NCBI RefSeq assembly: GCF_038095555.1
Contig: NZ_CP124591.1
Coordinates: 682,001-746,000, forward strand
Length of the DNA: 64,000 bases
From: Macrococcoides psychrotolerans
GTDB lineage: Bacteria; Bacillota; Bacilli; Staphylococcales; Staphylococcaceae
Direction: 5' to 3'
Part shown: positions 27,008 through 35,428 of the stretch, piece after piece
Layout of the letters: every line of letters starts with the position of its first letter
Position numbering within the stretch: the stretch's first letter is position 1
Notes under the pieces: generated by a model
The model's input: the letters and a program-made list of their open reading frames with translations, nothing else
Databases searched by the model: none
Told to the model about the DNA's origin: nothing
Translations under genes and position numbers: made by a program

Positions 27008-28035
27008 TAACGGTCATTATACCTGTATATAACGCGGAAGCCACAATAACACGTGCGCTTGATTCTGCGAGAGCAGCAGATTACATTATCTGTGTGGATG
27101 ATGGCTCTACCGATAAAAGTCGCGAGCAGATTAAATTATGGCAACATCAAAATAGCAAACAAGTCATCTATATACATCAAGACAATCAAGGCGCGGCTAA
27201 AGCACGAAATAAAGGAATCATCGCAGCGACCTCAGACTACGTGATGTTTTTAGATAGTGATGATTCACTTGCTGAAGGCGTGATTGAGCATTTTAAACAA
27301 CTGAGACAGAAACAACCAGCACACGATGTTTATGTAGGACACATACAGCATATGAAATCAAACAAATTAATTCCAATTAAAAGCCACACCTACACGTCAG
27401 GATCGACAACGTTATCTCGATCACCGGAATTGATGCAGTCAATCGGACCAGGAGCAAAGTTATACCGTAGAGATATATTATCACAGTTTGATGAGGATAT
27501 TACATTCTGTGAGGAACATGCCTTTAATATTAAATGCCTGATGAATCGTGTCTTTGTAACGGATAAAGTTGTCTATTATTATCACATATCCACCGGATCC
27601 ATCACTCAAAGCTATCAAAACGGCTCTGAATATATTAAAGATGCTATAAAAGCACGTCAACGTGTCTTTGATCTACTGGCAACCTCACAAAATTCACAGG
27701 AGCTTATGCAATACTATAGCTATAGAATGGACGAATTGATTGTCAGTTATTTAATCAAACACGTTTTGCGTGTTGAGCATGATGAAAAGTTTATCGATGA
27801 TGTAATTCGCTATATCGAAGAGATGAGAACAAGCACCTACAACAATCAGAGCCTAAATCAAATCGTGCTCTTTGTAACACTGTATGGTAATAAATCAGAG
27901 CGACAACAGCTCGAACACTATATCAAAGCACATCACTTTAAATTGAAGAACTATATTTTACATCACCCTGTTAAAGGACAATTGTTTATACTAAAAACAA
28001 GAATAAAGGACAAAATAAAGCAGCTGCGTAATTAA
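27004..28035 (+). CDS. Glycosyltransferase family 2
   Basis: The 343-residue GT-A enzyme has the N-terminal fold VITVIIPVYNAEATITRAL, the nucleotide-binding Asp in VDDGSTDKS and the metal-binding FLDSDDSL near residue 85. The GTG at 27004 is chosen: it follows AAGGAG (26990-26995) and overlaps the tagB-like stop, indicating translational coupling. Probably modifies or extends the WTA chain. The acceptor is unknown. Its last bases overlap the end of the convergent gene at 28032. Confidence 0.85.
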   Translation: MITVIIPVYNAEATITRALDSARAADYIICVDDGSTDKSREQIKLWQHQNSKQVIYIHQDNQGAAKARNKGIIAATSDYVMFLDSDDSLAEGVIEHFKQLRQKQPAHDVYVGHIQHMKSNKLIPIKSHTYTSGSTTLSRSPELMQSIGPGAKLYRRDILSQFDEDITFCEEHAFNIKCLMNRVFVTDKVVYYYHISTGSITQSYQNGSEYIKDAIKARQRVFDLLATSQNSQELMQYYSYRMDELIVSYLIKHVLRVEHDEKFIDDVIRYIEEMRTSTYNNQSLNQIVLFVTLYGNKSERQQLEHYIKAHHFKLKNYILHHPVKGQLFILKTRIKDKIKQLRN

Positions 28036-29054
28036 TGCAGCTGCTTTAAAATATAGTCATGTAATGGTTCGTTACTTGAAGTAGTATTGACATACTTATC
28101 AATATTGTAATAAGTTTCTGAGAGAATGGCATTGAATAAATCGTCCCTGTGATAATAAATTAAAGGTGATAACGTGTCGATAACGTCATTGTACACACCT
28201 CGAGAAGAAGTGTAACTTTCGATATCATCCATAATCATATAACAACGTTTATTCAGTGCAAGTGCATCGAACACAACAGATGAATAATCTGTCACGACAA
28301 CATCACAGACAACGAGTAGATCTTCAGTTGGTAAATCACTGATAATACCATGAACAATTTGTGTTGATTCTGGATGTGGTTTCGAAATCACCTCATAATC
28401 AGTAAGCATATTAAAGTCAATCGGTTCATAGTCATACGTTTTCCATGTCGGAAGGTAGAGGAGTAATTGTTTGTTTGGATCAAGTGCATACTTTTGACAC
28501 ACACTTTCTCTCAGCTGTTCATAGGTTGCTCTATTACGAATCAGCTGTTTCATGTAATGCACTCGTGGATAGCCGACATCCTTTATACGTGAAGGATTGA
28601 TATTAAAGGCTGTTTCAAATAAATGATTTGCTGACGGTGTATCTGTAATGAATACGTCCGTTCGTTGGAGCTTATTATACTTTCTAAGACGATATAAGAA
28701 GACAGAAGCATTCTGTACAGACTCTTTACTATCTAAAAACAACTGTTTAATTGGCGTACCATGCCATAGATTGATCACAGTACCCTTTGTATGAAAATCA
28801 TCAGGTGCAAAGGATTCTAAAATTACGACACGCGCATTCAGAATAATAGCAGAGGATTCATTGACAGGTATCACACGGACGTTCAATTGCTCGAGTGTAT
28901 CACGGTGGTGATCGCTCACGAAATAAATATCAAATGCATTAAAGCGTGAATCCTCCAATAAAGACATAAGCAAATAACGTGAGTTACCTCTAAAATGATA
29001 GTCGAAACCCATAAAAACAATATAAGGTTTTGTATCTCCGACAGCCTCACTCAT
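28032..29054 (-). CDS. CDP-glycerol:poly(glycerophosphate) transferase, TarF-like single-domain form
   Basis: The 340-residue protein is essentially the catalytic domain of the TagF family: VINLWHGTPIKQLF near residue 90, DVGYPRVHYM, LLYLPTWKTYD, SKPHPES and VVVTDYSSVVFDALAL near 240. These enzymes use CDP-glycerol or CDP-ribitol to prime or extend WTA. I cannot tell whether it is a TarF-like primer or a second polymerase. The start overlaps the preceding minus-strand gene by eight bases. Confidence 0.8.
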   Translation of the reverse strand: MSEAVGDTKPYIVFMGFDYHFRGNSRYLLMSLLEDSRFNAFDIYFVSDHHRDTLEQLNVRVIPVNESSAIILNARVVILESFAPDDFHTKGTVINLWHGTPIKQLFLDSKESVQNASVFLYRLRKYNKLQRTDVFITDTPSANHLFETAFNINPSRIKDVGYPRVHYMKQLIRNRATYEQLRESVCQKYALDPNKQLLLYLPTWKTYDYEPIDFNMLTDYEVISKPHPESTQIVHGIISDLPTEDLLVVCDVVVTDYSSVVFDALALNKRCYMIMDDIESYTSSRGVYNDVIDTLSPLIYYHRDDLFNAILSETYYNIDKYVNTTSSNEPLHDYILKQLH

Positions 29055-29694
29055 TAGATCTTTGGTAAGGACGAATTTTTCGTTGGAAAAGTATATTGTA
29101 AAATCGCTTAAATAAAGAGGGTGGAAGCTTGAAATTTTGATTTAAACGATCTACGGACAATGTATAGGGCTTATTAATTGAATGAAATTCACCTTTTGAG
29201 CGTATACCATGAAATTGAAGGTACTGCTGCCATGGATATGACAACTCAGACTGTGCAATGGTACTTAACAATGCCTTAGACGGATAACTTTTCGATTCAA
29301 AGTCAAAGACAACATGTCCATCTATAGTAACTTGATCACTTAAATGCAGCACATAAATCATAATATCTATCGCACTGTCAAAAGTAATATCTGCTTTAGC
29401 TAACTGTGATTTCAATAAACGACTATTGTACACAATAGAAGCACAAAGATAGGGCTGCACAATCGCGCTTGCATTCACAACATCAAGGCCGAAACAATCG
29501 TATAAATTAATATACTTTTGATCTACCGTATAATCTACAAAAGTATGGAGTGCACTTGTCTCTACACAATTCAGCTGTGTGTCATTTACACGCATAGATG
29601 CATCAACCACAACAACATGATCCCGCTCACCAATCCATTCACACAGTTGACGACCAGATACTGCTTGATTTAATTTAACAATTTGTATACGCAT
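29047..29694 (-). CDS. Uncharacterised protein resembling the C-terminal half of a GT2 enzyme
   Basis: This 215-residue protein has no obvious family. HVVVVDASMRVNDTQL lies where GT2 enzymes have the FLDSDD strand. The later ASIVYNSRLLKSQL and FDSAIDIMIYVLH resemble the segment that follows it in the GT2 protein encoded at 27004-28035. The N-terminal nucleotide-binding half (DDGSTD) is missing. I infer a GT2-derived, probably inactive protein. It starts after GAGGTG and overlaps the next gene by eight bases, suggesting the two products act together. Confidence 0.5.
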   Translation of the reverse strand: MRIQIVKLNQAVSGRQLCEWIGERDHVVVVDASMRVNDTQLNCVETSALHTFVDYTVDQKYINLYDCFGLDVVNASAIVQPYLCASIVYNSRLLKSQLAKADITFDSAIDIMIYVLHLSDQVTIDGHVVFDFESKSYPSKALLSTIAQSELSYPWQQYLQFHGIRSKGEFHSINKPYTLSVDRLNQNFKLPPSLFKRFYNILFQRKIRPYQRSNE

Positions 29695-29706
29695 ACGTCA
29701 CCTCAT

Positions 29707-29732
29707 AAAAAAACCAGGACAATAGCCCTGGT
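29707..29732 (-). terminator. Terminator after the tagD-like gene
   Basis: ACCAGG (29713-29718) pairs with CCTGGT (29727-29732). On the minus strand the stem is followed by seven T. It lies between tagD and the uncharacterised gene, so the latter needs read-through or a promoter of its own. Confidence 0.7.
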
Positions 29733-29733
29733 A

Positions 29734-30132
29734 TTATTTTGCGTCTCTGCCATATAACTCTTTTTTTATTTGAGTTGTTGAGATACCTTCAGTACGTTTA
29801 ACATACACAACTTCACATTGATCTTTAAGAAAATCAAATTCGCCTTCCCAGTCATGCCCCATAACGAAAGTATCAACCTCAAATTTCGATACATCTGTTT
29901 TCTTCTGTTCCCAGTCATTTTCAGGGATAACTAAGTCAACATAACGAATCGACTCTAACATCATCTTACGTTGTTCATAATCATAATAAGATTTCTTGTT
30001 TTTAAGCTTATTAAACTCGTCAGTTGAAAGTGCTACAATAAGATAGTCACCCATCTCTCTCGCACGACGAAGTAATTCAATATGACCATAGTGCAATAAG
30101 TCGTATGTTCCATAGGTAATAACGCGTCTCAA
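29734..30132 (-). CDS. tagD: Glycerol-3-phosphate cytidylyltransferase
   Basis: TagD/TarD makes CDP-glycerol from CTP and glycerol 3-phosphate, the donor for all glycerophosphotransferases here. The 132-residue length is exact for the family. The nucleotidyltransferase motif TYDLLHYGHIELL with the HxGH-type signature is near residue 15, and the C-terminal RTEGISTTQI signature is present. It is divergent from tagF and followed by a terminator. Confidence 0.97.
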   Translation of the reverse strand: MRRVITYGTYDLLHYGHIELLRRAREMGDYLIVALSTDEFNKLKNKKSYYDYEQRKMMLESIRYVDLVIPENDWEQKKTDVSKFEVDTFVMGHDWEGEFDFLKDQCEVVYVKRTEGISTTQIKKELYGRDAK

Positions 30133-30242
30133 TAGATTGGCCTCCAGTATTTTATGTATAATTGTTAAGTTTATGTTAATATATTATAGAGATTTTGTAA
30201 ACGTTTATAAATATAGTGCACTAAATGAATAAGGAGAAAAGT

Positions 30243-32390
30243 ATGAATAAAATATCAGTAATAATACCCTATTATAATTCTGAAGATTATATAGTTGATA
30301 CTTTAAAGAGTCTTGAACAACAGGAATATAAAGATTTTGAAGTGATCTTGATTAATGACTACTCAAATGACCAGTCTGAGACATTGATTGAAAGCTGGAT
30401 TAAAGACAAGAATTTAAATATTAAACATTTGTACAATGAAAAAAATATGGGCGTGGCCTATAGTAGAAATCGAGGTCTAGAACATGCTACAGGTGATTGG
30501 ATCTATTTTTTAGACGCGGATGATACAATTTCTTCTTTTACTTTAAAGTATATGTATGAGCATACAGAAGGTTTAGATGGCGTAATCGCACCAATGAATA
30601 AGTTTACTGTAAAAAAAGTAGAACGCATCAGTGAAGTTGAATTAGAAACTGAAACCATGTCGAATGTAACGAATCCAAATGCATTTCTTAGAAGAAACAC
30701 AGTTTGCGGCATATTATATAAAAAATCTATAATCGATGAACATCAAATTAAATTTAATGAAAAGCTGCGTCTATATAGTGATTATGCTTTTTCGGTTGAA
30801 TATCAAAAACACGTTAATGCCTTCATTAAAATCAAGAATAATGGATTTTATTATAGAGGTGAGGTGTACGATCCATTTAACAAACCTAATCTCTCGAAAA
30901 GTGAATTTGATTTAATGTTCAATTATTACGTCAAAGGCTATTTTTATGCACGTACGGTGGCCGACGACATCCGAGTGAAACGTTTCCTTGATAAAAAAAT
31001 GATGGGAAGAATTAAAAGATATTTTAATCCGGACTTACGCCAAATCGCACAAAGATATAAACAACATGCTAAAACTTTAAATAAAATATTCTATGTTATG
31101 GATAAAAAGAGTTACAAACAATCAGGATTATTAATGAAAAGAGAAATCAGGTTATTAAAAAGGAAACAGTATGCTAAAGCGTATGAATTAAATAAATTTA
31201 GAAAGCAATCAAGAATATACAGAAGATTACTACTGAATAAAAAGTCGCGTGCACGTTCATTATATGATCTGAATCTTCATAAGAAAGCAATCAATGATAA
31301 ACAGATTGTATTTGAAAGCTTTGCAGGTAAGAGTTATTCAGATAGCCCGAAATATATTTATGAATATATGTATAAAAACTATCCGGATTATACTTATATC
31401 TGGGTATTAAATCATCCTGATAAATTTGACATCCCTGGACCAGCGAAGAAAGTTAAAAGACTTTCGAAAGAATTTTATGAGGCATATGCAACAAGTAAGT
31501 ACTGGGTCGCAAATGCACGTATCCCACTTTATTTAATAAAAAAACCAGGTCAAGTTTATCTTCAAACATGGCACGGAACGCCTTTAAAGCGTCTAGGTAA
31601 CGATATGAAAGTTGTTAGAATGCCAGGAACTACGACCCCGGCATATAAATATAATTTCAAGAAAGAGACTGACCGATGGGATTATTTAGTTTCACCGAAT
31701 AAATATTCATCTGAAATCTTTAAAAGTGCGTTTTGGATGGACCAAGAACGTCTTCTTGAAACCGGATATCCAAGAAATGATATCTTGACAACCAAACAAA
31801 ATGATCAATCATTTATTGATAATCTAAAACAGAAGATTGGTATACCTGAAGATAAAAATGTCATCATGTATGCACCCACATGGAGAGATGATGAATTTAT
31901 TAAAAAAGGGAAATATAAATTTGAACTTAAAATAGATTTAGAAAATCTTCAAAATACAATAGGAAGAGATTCTGTAATTTTACTGAGAATGCACTATTTA
32001 ATAGCAAGTGCACTTGATATCTCGGAATTCGAAGGCTTTGCCTATGATGTATCAAGCTACCCAGATATTTCAGAGTTATATTTAATTAGTGATTTATTAA
32101 TAACAGATTATTCATCAGTATTCTTTGACTACAGTATATTAAAGCGACCAACGGTATTCTTTAGTTACGATATTGATAAGTATAAAGATGATTTACGAGG
32201 ATTTTATTTAGATTACCACAAAGATTTACCTGGACCGATCTATACAGACGCGTACAGTTTAGCAATGGCATTGAAAGACATTGATGTGTTGGCGTTGAAA
32301 TATTCAACTCAAATAGATAAATTTCACGAAAGATTTAATCAGTGGGAAGATGGCAATGCAAGTGAGAAATTAATTAAAAAAATATTGTAA
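30243..32390 (+). CDS. tagF: Poly(glycerol phosphate) polymerase TagF
   Basis: This is a 715-residue peripheral membrane polymerase of the WTA main chain. It has an N-terminal GT2-like domain (KISVIIPYYNSEDYIVDTL, LINDYSNDQS, FLDADDT) and a C-terminal CDP-glycerol transferase domain (about 345-715). Motifs include QTWHGTPLKRLG, RMPGTTTP, MYAPTWRDDEF, LLRMHYL and ITDYSSVFFDYSILKRP. The two catalytic-type histidines of TagF are kept. The fused layout matches S. epidermidis TagF, pointing to glycerol- rather than ribitol-phosphate WTA. Start at 30243 after AAGGAG. Confidence 0.94.
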   Translation: MNKISVIIPYYNSEDYIVDTLKSLEQQEYKDFEVILINDYSNDQSETLIESWIKDKNLNIKHLYNEKNMGVAYSRNRGLEHATGDWIYFLDADDTISSFTLKYMYEHTEGLDGVIAPMNKFTVKKVERISEVELETETMSNVTNPNAFLRRNTVCGILYKKSIIDEHQIKFNEKLRLYSDYAFSVEYQKHVNAFIKIKNNGFYYRGEVYDPFNKPNLSKSEFDLMFNYYVKGYFYARTVADDIRVKRFLDKKMMGRIKRYFNPDLRQIAQRYKQHAKTLNKIFYVMDKKSYKQSGLLMKREIRLLKRKQYAKAYELNKFRKQSRIYRRLLLNKKSRARSLYDLNLHKKAINDKQIVFESFAGKSYSDSPKYIYEYMYKNYPDYTYIWVLNHPDKFDIPGPAKKVKRLSKEFYEAYATSKYWVANARIPLYLIKKPGQVYLQTWHGTPLKRLGNDMKVVRMPGTTTPAYKYNFKKETDRWDYLVSPNKYSSEIFKSAFWMDQERLLETGYPRNDILTTKQNDQSFIDNLKQKIGIPEDKNVIMYAPTWRDDEFIKKGKYKFELKIDLENLQNTIGRDSVILLRMHYLIASALDISEFEGFAYDVSSYPDISELYLISDLLITDYSSVFFDYSILKRPTVFFSYDIDKYKDDLRGFYLDYHKDLPGPIYTDAYSLAMALKDIDVLALKYSTQIDKFHERFNQWEDGNASEKLIKKIL

Positions 32391-32676
32391 AGTAATCGTC
32401 AGATTGAGTGATAAATTTATTGATTGTTGTATTATATAACGGAATAACTAAGTCACTCTTAAAAATGAAGAATGAAATTTATCTGAAAAAACTTTATAGA
32501 ATAAATAAGGAGAACGTCTTTGCTGTATATCTTTGCCTATGAAAGGTGAATAGAAACCAAACGGTCATTGTGAAAGAAATATACTAACTTTAAATAGACA
32601 TATTTTTAAAAGAATAGATGCCTTTCATTTATTCCTTCAGAAACTGGACTGTCTCAATATGATGAGTTTGAGTAGA
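32391..32676. other. Gene-poor stretch downstream of tagF
   Basis: I see no supported gene. A strong binding site AAGGAG (32507-32512) precedes a TTG-initiated nine-codon frame (32520-32549, MLYIFAYER). It could be the scrap of an eroded membrane protein or a leader peptide. The rest is AT-rich with no clear repeat. Confidence 0.4.
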
Positions 32677-32725
32677 AAAAAAGCAATATTCCTTCACTAT
32701 ATGGTGAAGGAATATTGCTCTTTTT
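32677..32725. terminator. Bidirectional terminator
   Basis: GCAATATTCCTTCAC (32683-32697) and GTGAAGGAATATTGC (32704-32718) form a perfect 15-bp stem flanked by A and T runs. It serves tagF and the convergent LCP gene. Confidence 0.9.
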
Positions 32726-32758
32726 ATTTTACGCATGAATATATTTTTATTATATTCC

Positions 32759-33823
32759 TTAATAAGCGAACTCATTTGTTTGTGTTTCAATTGTTGGTGT
32801 TTCAATTGTTTGCTCTTCAATTGCTTGTGTTTCAATTGTTTGGGTTTCAATAGTAGGGTATTCATAAGTGTCATTTTCTAAAGGTTGCGTTTCTAAGCCC
32901 AGGTTCTCTAGATACGTATTCTGTATGTGATTCTTTTCCTCTAGATTAGGAATAAAGTACCATAGGTTGTCGTTAAGAAATTGACCGTATCCTGTTAATT
33001 GAAATCTTTCGACCGTATTTAATGATTCTGAATAATTGCTGATTAAAGTTTTCAGGTCATCAAATGTCACATCTGTTACGACGTTTCCTTCTATCGTTTT
33101 TAATAATGAATCAATTTTAGATACAGAACTCATACTAATCAGTTTATCTGCCAGCGCCTGAATCACTAATTGCTGGCGTTCTTGTCTTCCGAAATCTCCG
33201 CCTGCGCCTACTTGCTTCCTACTTCTAATGAAAGATAGTGCTTCTTTCCCATTAAGATGCGTCAGTTCGCCTTGTACGAAATCATGACCTTCATAGCTGA
33301 AGGTTGCATTACTTACGACGTCGATTCCTCCGACTGTATCGATCATTTCTTCTATGCCATCCATATTGATTGTGGCGTAGTAGTCAATTGGGACATTCAT
33401 TAATTTTTCCACAGATTCTACTGCCATTTTAGCACCGCCATGATTATATGCGCGATTAATTTTTTCGTGTGTATTATGCCCGGCAATTTCACTGTATGTA
33501 TCTCGAGGTATCGATACCATTACGCTTGTATTTTTCGTTGGGTTGATACTTATGATGATGATCGTATCTGAGCGTCCTGCATCTCCTGTAGCGAGTCTTG
33601 TTGTATTAGAGTCAACTCCGAACAGTGCGATTGAAATAGCATCATGATCTTTGATTGATACTTGTTCCTTGCGTAGGTCGGACTTTTCTCGGCTGATGTT
33701 TGTATGGATTACTTTAGCAGTTTTCTCTACCTTTGTGTTTAATGTTTGATAAGCAACTGCTGCAGTTGCAAGTAATCCTATTAAGATGATGATGAGTGTG
33801 ATTATCCATATTCTTTTTTTCAT
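32759..33823 (-). CDS. Second LytR-CpsA-Psr (LCP) family ligase
   Basis: The 354-residue protein has an N-terminal anchor (about 4-25) and an LCP domain. Catalytic arginine motifs are VSIPRDTYSEIAG and FIRSRKQVGAGGDFGRQERQ, and KINRAYNHGG lies between. It probably attaches the polymer made by the flanking glycan genes to peptidoglycan. It ends in a short Thr/Ile/Glu/Gln repeat tail. The ATG at 33823 follows ACAGGAG. It lies alone between the tagF gene and the polysaccharide operon. Confidence 0.92.
   Translation of the reverse strand: MKKRIWIITLIIILIGLLATAAVAYQTLNTKVEKTAKVIHTNISREKSDLRKEQVSIKDHDAISIALFGVDSNTTRLATGDAGRSDTIIIISINPTKNTSVMVSIPRDTYSEIAGHNTHEKINRAYNHGGAKMAVESVEKLMNVPIDYYATINMDGIEEMIDTVGGIDVVSNATFSYEGHDFVQGELTHLNGKEALSFIRSRKQVGAGGDFGRQERQQLVIQALADKLISMSSVSKIDSLLKTIEGNVVTDVTFDDLKTLISNYSESLNTVERFQLTGYGQFLNDNLWYFIPNLEEKNHIQNTYLENLGLETQPLENDTYEYPTIETQTIETQAIEEQTIETPTIETQTNEFAY
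32777..32854 (-). repeat. 15-bp tandem repeats in the second LCP tail
   Basis: About five TIETQ-type pentapeptide units lie near the C-terminus of the LCP protein. The bases are repeated around the core TTTCAATTG on the plus strand. Confidence 0.85.
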
Positions 33824-34118
33824 AAGTCGCTCCTGTCATGTTGGTGATATCTTGTAATATATTAACATAAAATTAAATTCGTTGATATTAAATTTTTTTC
33901 TTTTACATTATGTTTACAATCAACATATTATATTAAAAAAGTATATAAATGAGCTGTTTATTAACTCAATATTAATAATTTATAACCAACGTAAAAATAC
34001 AATGAAGATTTGTTTAATCCTCACTTTTCCGTATTTTCTTAAGCTATACTACCCATGAAGTAGATAAAAAATATTACTTAATTAAATATGAGTTTTCTTG
34101 AGAAAAGGATGGATTCAT

Positions 34119-35375
34119 TTGAAACTTACAACAATCGGTCTAGGGTACATCGGATTACCAACATCAATTATGTTTGCGAAACATGGAGTTGATGTTGTTG
34201 GGGTAGATATTAAACAAGAAGCTGTAGATAAATTAAATAACGGCCAGATTCATATAGAAGAACCTGGGTTACAAGAAGCATTGGAGGAAGTGCTGGCCTC
34301 GGGTAAGTTCAAAGCTTCGACGACACCAGAGCAGGCAGATGCATATATCATTGCGGTACCGACACCAAATAACAGCGATGAACATAAATCATGTGATATC
34401 TCGATCGTGATGTCTGGTGTTGAAAGTATCGTCCCATTACTTAAGAAGGGGAATATAGTAATCATTGAGTCGACGATTGCACCGCGTACCATGGATGACC
34501 ATGTGAAGCCTTATCTCGAGTCTGAAGGATTTATAATTGGTGAAGATATCTATCTTGTCCATTGTCCGGAACGTGTATTGCCGGGCAAGATCATGCATGA
34601 ATTAGTATATAACAATCGCATTATCGGCGGAATCACCCCTGCTTGTGTTGAAGCGGGTAAGCATGTATATGGGACCTTCGTTAAAGGTGAAATGATTGAG
34701 ACGCAGGCGAAGACCGCTGAGATGTCCAAATTAATGGAGAACACATATCGTGATGTAAATATCGCGCTAGCGAATGAACTCGCTAAAATCTGTAACAATC
34801 TAGAGATTAATGTTAATGATGTGATTGAGATGGCAAATAAACATCCTCGAGTTAATTTACATAAACCAGGTCCTGGTGTCGGTGGTCATTGTTTAGCGGT
34901 CGATCCGTATTTCATTATCGCAGAGGCCCCTGAGCAAGCGCTGTTGATCAAACTTGCACGTGACATCAATGTGTCTATGCCTGAATATGTTGTGCGCCGT
35001 ACGAAGGACATCTTATCTAGGCTCGGCGGCAACAAAGTCACTGTATTTGGCTTGACGTATAAAGGGGATGTGGATGATATTCGTGAATCCCCTGCATTTG
35101 ATATTTATGAAATGTTAACTGCATCTCAATATGAAGTTGTCGCATATGATCCTCATGTGAAGCAGGAGTTTGTTGAAAAAGATATGGGAACAGCGGTTAA
35201 AGACAGCGATTTAGTATTGATATTGAGTGATCATTCTGAATTTAAGCAGCTCACTGATGGTGATTTTGATGGAATGAGAAATAAATATATTCTTGATACT
35301 AAGAACGTTGTTAAGACTAAGGATGAATTTAAAGAAGTTAAATACTATAACTTCGGGAATTTATACAATTTATAA
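34119..35375 (+). CDS. wecC: UDP-N-acetyl-D-mannosamine dehydrogenase (Cap5O/WecC-like)
   Basis: The 418-residue enzyme oxidises UDP-ManNAc to UDP-ManNAcA with NAD+. The N-terminal Rossmann motif is TIGLGYIGLPTSIMFAKHG, followed by the central NTYRDVNIALANEL helix, the active-site Cys in GPGVGGHCLAVDPYF and the C-terminal domain FGLTYKGDVDDIRESPAFDI. It closely resembles the S. aureus capsule enzyme Cap5O. The TTG at 34119 follows AAAGGATG; an upstream TTG lies before that site. No intact 2-epimerase that would supply UDP-ManNAc is in the window. A strong terminator follows. Confidence 0.93.
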   Translation: MKLTTIGLGYIGLPTSIMFAKHGVDVVGVDIKQEAVDKLNNGQIHIEEPGLQEALEEVLASGKFKASTTPEQADAYIIAVPTPNNSDEHKSCDISIVMSGVESIVPLLKKGNIVIIESTIAPRTMDDHVKPYLESEGFIIGEDIYLVHCPERVLPGKIMHELVYNNRIIGGITPACVEAGKHVYGTFVKGEMIETQAKTAEMSKLMENTYRDVNIALANELAKICNNLEINVNDVIEMANKHPRVNLHKPGPGVGGHCLAVDPYFIIAEAPEQALLIKLARDINVSMPEYVVRRTKDILSRLGGNKVTVFGLTYKGDVDDIRESPAFDIYEMLTASQYEVVAYDPHVKQEFVEKDMGTAVKDSDLVLILSDHSEFKQLTDGDFDGMRNKYILDTKNVVKTKDEFKEVKYYNFGNLYNL

Positions 35376-35382
35376 CTACAAC

Positions 35383-35413
35383 AACAGAATACGTTCGTAT
35401 TCTGTTTGTTTTT
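35383..35413 (+). terminator. Terminator inside the polysaccharide run
   Basis: AACAGAATACG (35383-35393) and CGTATTCTGTT (35396-35406) form a strong stem followed by TGTTTTTT. It lies between the dehydrogenase gene and the ten-gene run, so it either ends a separate transcript or acts as an attenuator. Confidence 0.85.
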
Positions 35414-35428
35414 TAATAAGGAGTTTCT

